Assembly: GCA_037042915.1 (NCBI GenBank)
Contig: CM073197.1
Coordinates: 1,674,001 to 1,738,000 of the forward strand
DNA length: 64,000 nucleotides
From: Auricularia sp. M13
Lineage: Eukaryota > Basidiomycota > Agaricomycetes > Auriculariales > Auriculariaceae
Reading direction: 5' to 3'
In this document: piece by piece, positions 1-10,626 of the stretch
Numbering within the stretch: position 1 is the first letter of the stretch
How the letters are laid out: each line of letters begins with the position of its first letter
Position numbers and translations under genes: made by a program
Notes under the pieces: model-generated
The model's database searches: none
What the model saw: the letters and a program-made list of their open reading frames with translations, nothing else
Told to the model about the DNA's origin: nothing

Positions 1-19
1 ACCCCGACTATTAGCGTCA

Positions 20-1606
20 ATGCCGTCCGACCAGAGCTCGTGGCTGGTGTCTGTACCGCTCAACGGCGACACCGATGCGCTGTACCACGACTTTGCGCCC
101 AAGCTTGACGGCCTCGCCAAGGGCTATGCGCAAGGCGCCCTTGCCCAAATCGACATTCCCGAGTTCAAGGTGCATTTCGAGGCATCCACTATCCGGACTG
201 CAGTTAACTTGGATTAGGCGGGTACCCTGGAACTGCTGCTGTCGCTGTCCGAGGACCTGCCCAAGATAGACGCCTTCTTTACGCAGGCGGTGGCCAAGAT
301 CGTGGACACCATCCGCAACCTGCTCAACAACGACCCGCAGAAGCTCGCCCAGCACGTGCTCGTCAACGACAGACCAGTCGACTCGTATCTTCTCAGCGGC
401 TGGAAGTGGAATGCAAGCCGGTACAGCCCACAGAAGAGCGCCCGGGAGACGGTCGACACCCTCAACAAGGTGCGCTCACTGCAGAGGCGGCCTATCTGGG
501 CTGACTCCAAGTTCCTAGGAAATGGCAAGCATCGACAACGTGATGAAGACCAAACTCAACAATTACAACCTCGCAAAGGGTTCGCTTGTCCAGATGCAGC
601 GCAAGAAGACGTGCGTATTTATTCCCTCGTATGCTCCCCGTTCGCTCACGCTGTGTTTCAGGGGTAACCTTTCCGTCCGAGCGCTGGCAGACGTTGTCAA
701 AAAGGAGGATTTCCTCGAGGACTCGGAGTACATGGAGACCGTCCTTGTCGCAGTGCCAAAGTGCGTCACCGTACGACTCATCCCTTGCACACTCATTTAG
801 ACTGAAACATACTTACAGGAACTCCATCAAGGATTGGAACCTGAAATATGAGCGGTTGGCGGCTATGGTCGTCCCGAGATCTTCCAAGTACGTGGTCGTT
901 GACGTAGCCCCTATTCCTGACCAACTTGCATATGCAGGAAGATCGCAGAGGACGATGAGTACACGTTGTTCTCCGCTGTTATCTTCAAGCGCGTCCATGA
1001 CGAATTCTCTCAGAAATGCCGAGAAAACAAGTCCGTATTGGTCGTGGTCTTGATTACGAAAGCTGAATACAACATAGATTCACACTGCGCGACTTCACAT
1101 ATTCCGAGGAGGCAGTGGAGAAACAGAAGCTCGAGTTGCAGAAGGCGGACACGGCAGAGAAGGAGCTCTGGGTGCGTCCTCCTCGCCTGTCTTTCGTTCA
1201 AATAGCTCAATGCGACCGCTAGACCGAGCTACTACGTCTATCGCGCACCAATTTCTCCGAAGCATTTCCAATTGCTCGTCCATCTCAAGGTCGTAAACGC
1301 ATTTGTCGAGAGTGTCCTGCGGTACGGTCTGCCTGCGCGGTACACCGCGTTGATTGTCAAAGTACATCTCTACTTGATCTTGGCTCCAAAGCACGCAGCT
1401 CATATCGTTAACAGCCTCAACCTAAGTTGAGCTCAAAGACGCTCGGCGTCCTGACGTCGCACTTTGCCTACCTCAAACCCGCGTCAGAGAGGGCAAGAAG
1501 CAAGGATGCGACGGACATCGCCGACGTCGCTGGCGAGTACCAGGCGATCATGGAGCAGGAGTATTACGACTTTGTCCTTGTCGAGATCCCATGGATCGTT
1601 CTGTAA
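20..1606 (+). CDS. VMA5: V-type proton ATPase subunit C (Vma5)
   Basis: Stalk subunit C of the V1 sector, which links the peripheral stalks to V0 and controls reversible assembly of the vacuolar proton pump. The start MPSDQSSWLVSVP at 20, the block WKWNASRYSP near residue 115, and the late blocks FVESVLRYGLPA and EQEYYDFVLVEIPWIVL match the family, and about 400 residues is the usual length. Coding is cut by introns of about 50 bp, for example 170-217, 470-518, 611-661, 761-818, 888-937, 1031-1077 and 1172-1222. Conserved coding leaves its frame at about 1268 (after SEAF) and returns at about 1421 (before KLSSKTLG). This pair of compensating one-base shifts looks like sequence error rather than an intron, because no GT-AG intron of normal size fits. 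The gene converges on the KH-protein gene. Family assignment is firm; exact residues 250-310 are not. Confidence 0.9.
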
Positions 1607-1975
1607 CACTACAACCAGTAATTATCGCCACACATCACGCCTCATACCTCGCGCTGGACACTGCAGTATCATATTCCGTTTCTTTTGACGACGAATTCAT
1701 GCCAATGTCAACACGACTTCTGGTCGGCGACGTAGACGGAATTTGTGTGTTGGTTGTGACTAGTTATTTTGTGTGCAACGATAAAGACCCGACAGGTTGA
1801 GCAGAACAGGCGAAAGGGAAGTGGCGAGAGTAGGAAAAAAAATACGACAGATCGAGCTGCTTCGAATATATAAAATGACATAAGGCAACACGCACGCCAG
1901 GAGCGAGCAGAATCCATCACGATAGAAAGCTCACACGCTGTCGGAGCAAGTTGAATTTACAAGTCGCACGCCTGC
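1607..1975. other. Convergent intergenic region
   Basis: This holds the 3' ends of the V-ATPase gene and the oppositely oriented KH-protein gene. It is more AT-rich than its flanks. I see no open frame with conserved content here. Confidence 0.5.
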
Positions 1976-4900
1976 TTAGAGGCGGGTGTTGTTCATAGCG
2001 CGCGTCACTTCTTCCGTACCATCGCGAGAGGCCGAGCGGAAAGTTGTCTGGTTCGCTGGCGGACTATAAACGCTGGGGAAAGACGGCGCCGTCGCAGACG
2101 TCGGGCTCGCGTCAGCATCATCGTTGGAGCCGGTCGGTGACGGCGGAGGTAGCCCAGCATCCTGGAAGTGATGGAGGTTGTACTGGCCAAGGTCGAGCGA
2201 GACCGCACGATTCGAAAGAAGCGACTTGCTGTTCTTGAGTTTGGTCTCCAGAGTCGAGTCGGAGCCACGCTTGAGCGCGTCCTCGATGGCTCGGGTGCGG
2301 CTGAGGGGCAGACCGCGCTAATGAAGGGGTTTGTAAGTACATGTCCGAGTTGCAGGCTTCGGACATACGCTCGGGGGGAGGGGCGCGAGCGTGTCGTGAA
2401 TGCTCTCAAAGAGATCGTCGCCCTCATCGTACTCTTCTGTTGTAGTCGTGTACGAGTACGCAGGAGTCTCGTTGTGCTGCGCGCGGAGCTCCGAGTTTGT
2501 CCTCGAGCGCGAGCCCTCAGAGCCAAGATCTGGCGAGTCTGGGGGAATATGAGATGGTGACCAGCAAAATAGACATGGACATGCCAGGGTGGGACGGCGT
2601 CGACAGCAGCTTGCTGGGGAAGTGGGGGAACGCATCCGTGAACGAATCCGTCCGCTTGTGCGGTGCTGCAGCTGGATACGTCTTGATATTGTTGAGAGCC
2701 AAGAACTGCTCAAACTGCTCGCGCGCGGCAGACAGGTAGTCGCTATTGCTCTTCTGGCAGTAGAATTTGAAGGCGTGATCGCCAGGCTGAGAGGAAGGCG
2801 CCTCGTTACCAGCCACGGCAATAATGTTGACCTGGTAGTCGCGACGGATGCGTTCCACGACGTTTACGAACTCAGTTGTGTTGCACAGGCTCGGGACCTC
2901 GGAATGAGGCGGGACCATCAAGAATGCCTCGAAGGGAACATGTTCCTATGTAGCGTCGCTCGTTAATCTCAGGCAGCAGATAGGTCGGGTGCACGTACCA
3001 AGATCATCGCTGCAGCAATGTGAACTTGACTTTCGGGTCCAAAGATGGTAACAATATCCGACGCAGACTCCTTGTCTGGGAAGCGAACCTTAGAGTTCGT
3101 CTTCCCCTCGATATCATGTATGAAGATGTTCTTCTCGCCAAGTAGCGTCCTATGATACCGGCGAGGAATAGATAGCGGCTCATACACATAATCTTTGTCC
3201 TGAATCTGGATGAGGGAGGTGCATACTTGCGATGTGTGCAGCCACATACCTTGGGATGGACCATCTCCATGACCGACTGCTTGAGGTTGTCGAGATTCAT
3301 CGAGTTCTTCATAGGTGTTCTGGCGACGACGTTGTCCTCATTCTCGTTGTATCCACCAAGCGTGGCGAACTCCTCGGCGTTTGAAAATTTGACGTAGACG
3401 CCCCATTTCTTCATGATCTTCTGGATGCTCTTGCCGCCAACGCCTATGATGCGCTTGTGGTAAACTTCGGGGACATGGAAGGAAATCTCCGCGGGGAGCT
3501 CTTCGCGGAGCATGTAAAGACCCTGCAACGTGTTCGCATCGTTGCCCGCGAGTTCGATGAGGAAGTTGTGGTCGTTCAAGGTCTCGAACTTGACCTTCGC
3601 GCTGGTCGTCTGCATGATCTTGTTAATCTTGCCATTCTTTTGCCACTAATGAAGTCGCGGTGTTCATTGGCCAACTCGAGCGTGAAACGTATCTCATGGT
3701 GGAAATTCTAAAGCAACGAGTCAACAAATAAGCAAGAGCGTGTGCTGTTGCGCACCTTCACGATGTCCAGCTCGAAAATCAAATTGATGCCAGTGACCAC
3801 CTCAGCCTCCAAACCGTGCAGCTCAAAGCTGCTGCTTTTGAAGACGATTTCTGCCCCAGATACGTTGGCAATGCGCGTCAAGATGTTCGGAATCTGGTTG
3901 AGATGGTTCGTCATGCTCTGCGGCATGAGCGGATTGTATGTCGTCGGAAGGAGCCAGAACGAGGCGACATAGAATCCAGCTGACTGTGCAAATTCGTTAC
4001 CGACGCGGTGCCTCAGTTGATTAACATCCACCTACGAGGTTCATCACCATCCTGAGGGTCCTGTTGATATGAACGCGATTGTCACCATAGACAGTAATCT
4101 GACTGGTCTGGCTGCCGACGGGAGGAAAACTGATAAATGTTCCGTTATCGGCCATGATGGTCCTCAGCTCTTCGGATTTCTCGATGAGCATCCAGTCGAC
4201 CTTGCGAGGAATCATGGTGGCCTCTGCAGAGATTTTTGTCTTGGCCTTGCTTTCACGTCAGCCGCGCGAGTCGTCCTTTTGCAAAATGTAACCGACCTTA
4301 TGCGCAGCGACTTGATTCAGCATGTCACGCGCACGCTGCACACCGTAGAATTCGCCCGTAATCCAGACAACGTTGGCGTCTTGTTTCGCTGGAGTACCTG
4401 GGGCAGATGGCGCAGCCATCCCGGTGCCCTTCGGACCTACGAGTCCGTGAAGTGGGTTGGGAAGATAAATATTGGTAGATGTCTCTTGTTGAATCGACTG
4501 AATGACGCTGCGTTTGCGGGAAGCGATAATTGGAATGAGCTTTTGGTCGATTTCAATTGCTTCGGCGTGCAGGCCGTTCTAAAGCTCGGCATCAGCAAAT
4601 GTTGCAGGAGACGAACCAGTTCGAACCATTTCATCCAATGCGACAAGAACGCGAACACGCGCGATGTCAGCGCAATCGACAGGGCCGACAATCGTGACCT
4701 CGGCCATGCGCTCGGTCTCGAGACCAGCCCAGCCGCCGCCCGCAGCACCGTTGCCGAGGACGGGAAGAGCACCCGGTGCCTGGGACTTGTGCACGATGAT
4801 GCGGGTGTAAGTCTGGTTGCCAATCTCGACGATGCGACGCTCGAATGGCGCTGCAGGGTTGCTACCGTTCATCACTTCGGAATTGGCGACCCGAATGACG

Positions 4901-5267
4901 ATGCGGGTCTAGGAACTGCATGAGAATAATCGTTAAGGACGAGGGCGTAGGCGTACGTGAGCAGGGAGCTCGCGCAGGAGCGTGCCGCGCGCAGCCATGA
5001 CATTCTGGTAGCCGCCGCTGAGATAGAAGACGAGACCTTTGCTGTGGTCGGCCTTGGTGTAGGTGATGGCGCACGAGTGGGTCTTCTTCGCGGCCGCAAC
5101 GACCTGCGCGACATCTGCCATCTGCGTGTCATTGCTGGAAAGTATATAGCGCTCTGCTGACGCGTGAGTCGCTCGTTGCCTGGGCGCGCTTAACCGCCGT
5201 CCGCACCGTTGGCCGTCTGCTGCGGCAGCGGGCGCGGAAAGGAGAACGCTGTAGTGTACAGGTCCAT
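1976..5267 (-). CDS. Multi-KH-domain RNA-binding protein
   Basis: Predicted cytoplasmic RNA-binding protein with several KH-type folds. Repeated KH-like units can be read in order on the minus strand: one around 5120-4920, one around 4600-4450 (IIASRKRSVIQSIQ), one around 4200-4040, one with an intact GVGG loop at about 3460-3400 (RIIGVGGKSIQKIMKKWG), and one with GEKN at about 3150-3050. The C-terminal part from about 2520 is low-complexity and Ser/Pro/Thr-rich, ending at TAA 1976-1978 (VTRAMNNTRL). The start MDLYTTAFSF at 5267 is chosen because splicing out a short intron (donor GTTAAG, acceptor CAG) joins it in frame to ERYILSSNDTQMADVAQ. The architecture resembles fungal multi-KH proteins of the vigilin or YLL032C type, but I cannot name an orthologue. 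Exon borders in the last 500 bp are approximate. Confidence 0.75.
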
Positions 5268-5446
5268 GGAGACAAGCGAAAGAGAGACGGGTATCCCTGG
5301 GTGAACGGGGTATGGGAGTTGCTCAGCCGTGAGCGAGCGGTCGAGAGGAGAGATTGGGCCGATCAATTTTCCCACGCGTCTCGACCATTTATCTGCACCA
5401 AAACCAGCTGTTCCAATTTGCATCCACTACATAGCTACCACATATC

Positions 5447-7160
5447 TCACTGCCACAAATCAACAAACTCCCCTTCGAAAGCTTCAACAGGCTGCCATTC
5501 CTGCGTCGCAACATCGGCCTGATCGAAAAGTTTGTTGTAGCAATGTCCTCCGAGGGTGCTAAAGTGGACATAAGGATTTGTCGCCAGGATCTTTTCGCTA
5601 CACAGGTAGCAGAAATGCGTTCCGCATCGAGCGCAAGTCATCTATGACAAGTATGAGCACTTGAGGCCACTATCGTCGGCGGTTGCTTACATGATTGCAC
5701 CCCATGCTCTTCTGAATCTTGGTGGAGCAACCCGGACAACTGAAAGCCGGTCAGGACGCGCACCGGATCCTGCTTGTCGCGCACGCACGCTCGTGTGGAC
5801 GATTCAAAGTACTGCTTGTTGGCCTGCTCCTCTTTGTACGCAGCAACAAGGCGCTGCAGATTCCGCTTCCCGTACTTGAGTTCCATCAGGCGACTCTCAG
5901 GCGAATTCTCCTGCAGCGCCATGTACTCTGTAACGATGGCCAAACTTGTGTTCGCCGCACAGGCGGCGACTGGCCCGTGCCTAACCATCAGGTCAGTCAG
6001 TTGAGCGCTGCACAGCCGATAATCGCAACGACGAACCACGTCCGTTTGCAGAACGAGCAAAATGAATAGCCACAGCTTTGACACTGTCGGAATCGTGACC
6101 AGCCGGACACATCATCGTCCATCCCTGGCGTCCTAGGAACCGGACGTTGGCACGTCTCCATGGGACAACATATAATTGACGGATCTGTACGCTCTTCAGT
6201 TCAAAACATGCTTCAGGAAGTACTTAGTATGTACTGACCACGATCCGCCTCGCGTTTAAGGAGGAGCCATTGCCAGCGATCGACGAGCTCATCCGCGACG
6301 ACACGGCGTACTTCATCCGCCTTCGCTTCGACACCCTTCTTCACGCATTCGGGGTCTGCGCATCCGACTACCGCAACGTTGCCTTCTGTGATAGAAAGCG
6401 TCCAGTAGTCCTTCAAGCAAGCATGGCAGAATACGTGCGAGCAGCTGAGCCGCACACAGCGTGCGCCTTTCAAGCTGGTCATACATATTGAGCAGGTGTA
6501 GGCGTTGTTGGCAAATTCTGCAGAAGCAACGTTGGCGTCGTAATCAACTAGGCGCGGTGTTAGAAGCAGAGGCGTTGGGTGTCGAATACTACGATTGCTA
6601 TGATAAGATATACTGGCCCGGGAGAGCACATTAACGACACGCACAGTATCTCGTCCCCGCCGGTCCATAATCCCAGATCGCGCAGCATTTGTCCTCCGCG
6701 TATCCATTCTATCCAGGAGTCGAGAACGCCTTCCTCGCCTGGAGTCCACATTGCGGATAATCGGGTCTTGACATCAGCAACGAGTGACGTCGTGAGCCAA
6801 TCATGCGTCGAGTAAACGCTTTCCAAGGTCGGAGGACAAGCCATAGGATATGTTGCTGGCAGTTTGAACGACAGAAGAAGTGCAGGTAATTGGGATAGCT
6901 GCACTGAAGCAGCCCCAGCGGTGGCAGCGCCAGAAAGGTCGACGATGCGCACAGGCACGGGAGATCCGAGCTCAATTGCGACTTCGAGCTTCATCTCGCC
7001 TTGCGAGACAACAGTAAGCGCGTCGGGATATATAGCCTGTTGATTGTCGTCAGCAGAGAGCGAGATACAGAATGCAGATGTTGCACACCTGCAGAACCTC
7101 CCGCTCCTGCTCTTGCAGTCCGGCACACTGGGAAGCAACGTCACCATTATCGACGGCCAT
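5447..7160 (-). CDS. RWD-RBR E3 ubiquitin ligase, RNF14/Itt1 type
   Basis: RING-between-RING ubiquitin ligase that transfers ubiquitin through a RING2 cysteine intermediate. The order is an N-terminal RWD domain (EVLQAIYPDAL after a spliced first intron), RING1 at about 6480-6390 (CSICMTSLKGARCVRLSC, then HVFCHACLKDYW), an IBR domain at about 6190-6050 (CPMETCQRPV, CQSCGYSFCSFCKRTW), a helical linker, and RING2 at about 5720-5600 (CPGCSTKIQKSMGCNH, then MTCARCGTHFCYLC). By alignment with parkin and HHARI, the cysteine of GCNH is the likely catalytic residue. RWD plus RBR is the RNF14/yeast Itt1 layout. The start at 7160 is the only ATG that reads through a GTGTGC-donor intron into the RWD domain. 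The stop follows EFVDLWQ at 5447. Confidence 0.85.
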
Positions 7161-7582
7161 CTCGACGTTCTTTACAAGACGGTGTCTGCGTGGTATAGCA
7201 AGGATCTCATCGTACTTCAACAACCCGGGAGAGGGCGACTCATGGAGCTCCGGCCCCGATTACGCGCGCGGCATCCACGGTGCCGCGCCTCGAACTTGAG
7301 ATACCTATTCTTTCAATCCACCGGTATCCCAGCGTCAATGGTAGCTGTAGGCACGGGGCATGACAAAGAGGGAACATATTGAATATCTGCCTTGCGTGCG
7401 ACGAACGGGAGAATTTTCAAGTTACAATGTTCAAGGTTTCAAACTTGGTGAGCCCTTGAAAGCGACAAGTAGGATGTGATGTATTGTGGCTGGGGATAGC
7501 GTGTTGGAGATAGCGTGATAATGTAGTGTGCTGGTGGGGAAGCACAGATGCAAATGCGAGTGTGATGAGGGGTTCATGGGCT
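7161..7582. other. Gap between RBR ligase start and carrier 3' end
   Basis: About 420 bp holding the promoter of the leftward RBR ligase gene and the 3' region of the mitochondrial carrier gene that lies next to it on its right. No conserved coding seen. Confidence 0.4.
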
Positions 7583-8775
7583 CTAATTTTTCCGCGTCAA
7601 CATGGTCCCAATGCCCTAGAAATGATCAGCAGTGAGCGCAGGAACACGACTCAGTGTAGCTTACCTCGAAGCATGCAATCATGATTCCACATGCAGGCGC
7701 AATTTTAGCCATCCGAGGAGTGAGGCCAGCAAAGAGCGCCGACACGCCCTCCGTTTGGAGAATTTGTCTCAGCAAAGGGAAGGTCGCCGACGGCGGCCGT
7801 ACTCCGTTACTGGCCTTCATGACGTCGCTCATGAGCAGTGCTTGTCTCCTTGTCTTGAGGACGTCGAATGGGGATGTGACCATGGCAGCTGTCGAGCCAG
7901 CCGTCACGCCGCAGAGGAAGGCAAATTTCGCGCCTGTATGTCCTCGTGAATGCAGCTCGTACTTGAGGTGCTCGTAGGTTGCCCAATAAATGCCGCTGAA
8001 CGGAACGTCTCGCCATAGCGTTGGCCCAAGTCCCCGCCAAAGCGAGGAGAGCCCCCGTTCTGCTACTAGACCACGTACGGAGGTCAGTACGGAGCGTAGT
8101 GTGTGGGGTTCGAGGCAGATATGGGTGTGGACTGCAGGTTTGTTCGAAGCAGCTCCAGAGGGGAGATGGCAGAGGTCACGCATGTCCGTGCAGTGACACC
8201 AGCCAGCAGTGGAACAAAAGCAGGGGGTACGAAAGATATGGCGGGGAATACGTTTTTGAGGAGATGATCGTATGTAAGCATGTAGAATGTTGAGGATGGG
8301 ACTGCAATGACGCTGCAATGGGCAGGACCGCTGTCAGTGACGGAATACTGGCGAGTTTTCTGAGGCACGTACAGAGATGTGCCTACTCCCTTCCAAAGCC
8401 CACGAAGGCCCTCTATACGCCAGACCTTCGCAATGGCATCCCCGAAGCCGGTGACTCGCTCAGCACGCATGTGACCATGGTCCCAGACACAGACGACTTC
8501 GTCGGTCACGATGGCCCGGGCGTATGTCGACATTGGTCGTACGCACGGCGTGCCTGTTGGCTGGCAGCACTTGGATGGCGTCGGTGGGGTGGGAAAAAGA
8601 GGCGCTGGCTTGGGCGGCGGCTGCGTTTGTAACCGGGTCTTGACAACGTCAAAAGGGGTCACTGGCGCGCTGTGTCAGTCTGCGTTATCGCGGCCTGCGC
8701 GAGGCACGCACTCGTCAGAACGGTCAACGTCGAGCCAGTCGCGGCCGCGACGGTTTTTGCGGCGAGAGGGTCCAT
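7583..8775 (-). CDS. MTM1: Mitochondrial carrier, Mtm1/SLC25A39-40 type
   Basis: Inner mitochondrial membrane carrier. The SLC25A39/40/Mtm1 group is linked to mitochondrial glutathione import and, in yeast, to manganese delivery to Sod2. Three carrier signatures are present: TPFDVVKTRLQTQ in repeat 1, SPLELLRTNLQS in repeat 2 and SPFDVLKTRRQAL in repeat 3, each followed by a GLWKG- or LWRGL-type block. The start MDPLAAKTVAAATGSTLTVL at 8775 joins TPFDVVKTRLQ by a GTGCGT-donor intron. A final small exon (GIGTMLTRKN) ends at TAG 7583-7585. The insertion of charged and proline-rich sequence between helix 1 and the first matrix loop is common in this subfamily. The gene is divergent from eIF4E. 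Confidence 0.82.
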
Positions 8776-9188
8776 GCTGCGAACGGAAAGTGGCGCGCGG
8801 CGAATGGGATGACGCTATGGGCGGAGGTTGGTGCCGGTCGAGACAGTCACCAGAGTGTACGGCGGGCGTCGTTGAAATGGCCAGCAGCGGCCGCGTCCAG
8901 GCGAGAGGGCAAGCGCGAAGCCGGAAGGCCGCGAATTTTCCCGTATGCTTCGGCCGATAATCAGATAAGATCCGTCTTGCGAATGCTATTGGTTTGGTCC
9001 CGGCATTACACTTTGTAATAAAGCCGGGATCGAAGTAAGAACAAAAGTAACAAAAAGTAACAAATCGCGCACCGGATGACGAAACTCCGCAAAGCGACTC
9101 TTACTCAACACCAAATCCCTCCCGTTTCTGCATTCTCCTGTTTGCCCAGCGCACCCAGCCGCCACCCCCGACTCTACGCAAGGAACGC
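8776..9188. promoter_or_regulatory. Divergent promoter region, carrier / eIF4E
   Basis: About 410 bp between the two divergent start codons. It holds a perfect tandem 10 bp repeat, AAAAGTAACA twice at 9043-9062, about 130 bp before the eIF4E ATG. Functional role is inferred from position only. Confidence 0.5.
9043..9062. repeat. Perfect tandem 10 bp repeat in eIF4E promoter
   Basis: Two copies of AAAAGTAACA sit back to back. A third GAAGTAAGA-like unit lies just upstream at about 9031. The AT-rich run stands out from the GC-rich surroundings. It could be a binding-site pair or simple slippage. Confidence 0.7.
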
Positions 9189-10382
9189 ATGAGCGCCGAC
9201 GCATCCAGCTCGTCCACGCTTCCTGCCGCGGCGCTGGCAGCCGCGCGTGCCGCCGTCAATTCCGCGCTCAGTGACGCCGGCACGCCGCTGACCATCGTCA
9301 CCGCGACCGACGACACAGTCTCGGCCGCGAAGCAGGACGCGACACCGCTGACCGGCCAGCCGCAAGAGGTCGACGCGCCGATGCCCCAGTTCGACCAGGT
9401 CCGGACGGTCTTTTCTGACCCCAACAATTTCAACGTTAAGGTACGCCCGAACGCCCGTGTCTGCTCGCTCAGCAGTCGCTGATACCAGCGCCTGCAGCAC
9501 CCGCTGTACTCTTCCTGGACTCTCTGGTTCGACTCGCCCTCCACCAAGGGCAGGAATCTCCCCCAAACCCCTGCCACACCCAGTGTGGCGGCCCCATTCA
9601 CCCCTGCCACGCCTGGCGGACATGGCAATGGGTGGATGGACGACATCAAGAAGGTCATCAGCTTTGACAGCGTCGAGGAGTTTTGGGGGTCAGTTAGCGC
9701 AAAGATATCGGCGCGTTATCTCGCATCCTGGATCATACTCACGTTTTTTCATGTCTCGACAGCCTGTACAACAACATCGTGCCACCATCGATGCTCCCGC
9801 AAAAGGCAAATTATTATTTGTTCAAGGTTCGCCACAGTGCATTGTTTGATCGGGCATGCATTTGCTGATAGCATGCACAACGCACGCAGGAGGGTATCAT
9901 TCCCGCCTGGGAGGACGAGGCAAACAAGTACGGTGGGAAGTGGAGTATCCAGTTTCCCAAGGAGAAGAATCGGGCCAACATCGACAAGATGTGGCTTTAC
10001 ACTGTGCGCTCAGACATTGCGCGTGTGCCTGGAATGTTCCACTGATCCCCGATGGCAGATGCTGGCCGCGATTGGCGAGACATTCGACCCTGCGCTGACG
10101 ACCAGCAACGAGGAGAAGACGCTCATTACAGGTGTCATCGTCTCCTCGCGGCCCCAGTTCTACCGCGTGTCCATCTGGACGCGGCTTGCGCCTCAATACA
10201 CCGGTACTGCGGAGGACAACGCTCTGAAGGAGAGAATAGAGGCTATCGGCAAGACCTTCAAGATGGGCGTCCTCGGCTACAACGAGGGCCAGAAGCTGGC
10301 GGGCGCCCTCGCGACGGAGGTGGAGTTCGCCAGCCACAAGGACAGCGAGAAGAAGGGGCGGGCGAAAAAGCTTTTTGCATGA
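9189..10382 (+). CDS. CDC33: Translation initiation factor eIF4E
   Basis: Cytoplasmic mRNA 5'-cap-binding protein that recruits eIF4G. The spliced product is about 314 residues in five exons: 9189-9440, 9498-9688, 9763-9826, 9890-10003 and 10059-10382. Family hallmarks are HPLYSSWTLWFDSP at the start of the fold, VEEFWGLYNNIVPPS across the second and third exons, and GIIPAWEDEANKYGGKW followed by the MWLYTMLAAIGE helix. The cap-stacking tryptophans are WTLWFD and the PAWED tryptophan. The N-terminal extension of about 80 residues is Ala/Ser/Thr-rich and is long for eIF4E, as is common in fungi. The start at 9189 is the first in-frame ATG. Confidence 0.93.
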
Positions 10383-10626
10383 GACAAGGCCGTGATTCTA
10401 CAGTATTGCAGCGAGCAGCCATGGCTGCGCGCGTCGAGCATAGCATTATCTTCTTTCCTTGTAAACCGTACTTTTCCGGAGAACACAGCGCGTGTATAAG
10501 GCACTACGCTTGCCCTTGCGGTGCGACGATGAGGACGGAATGTACTCTGGAATGCACTGCCCCGCCGCGGCCGCAGACAGCCATATAAGAAGCTGTGACG
10601 CAATAGCGCATCTCAACATTCCTCCA

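Noticed and set aside
9101-9658. Minus-strand open frame over the eIF4E start
   Set aside because: Shadow of the Ala/Ser/Pro-rich N-terminus of eIF4E.
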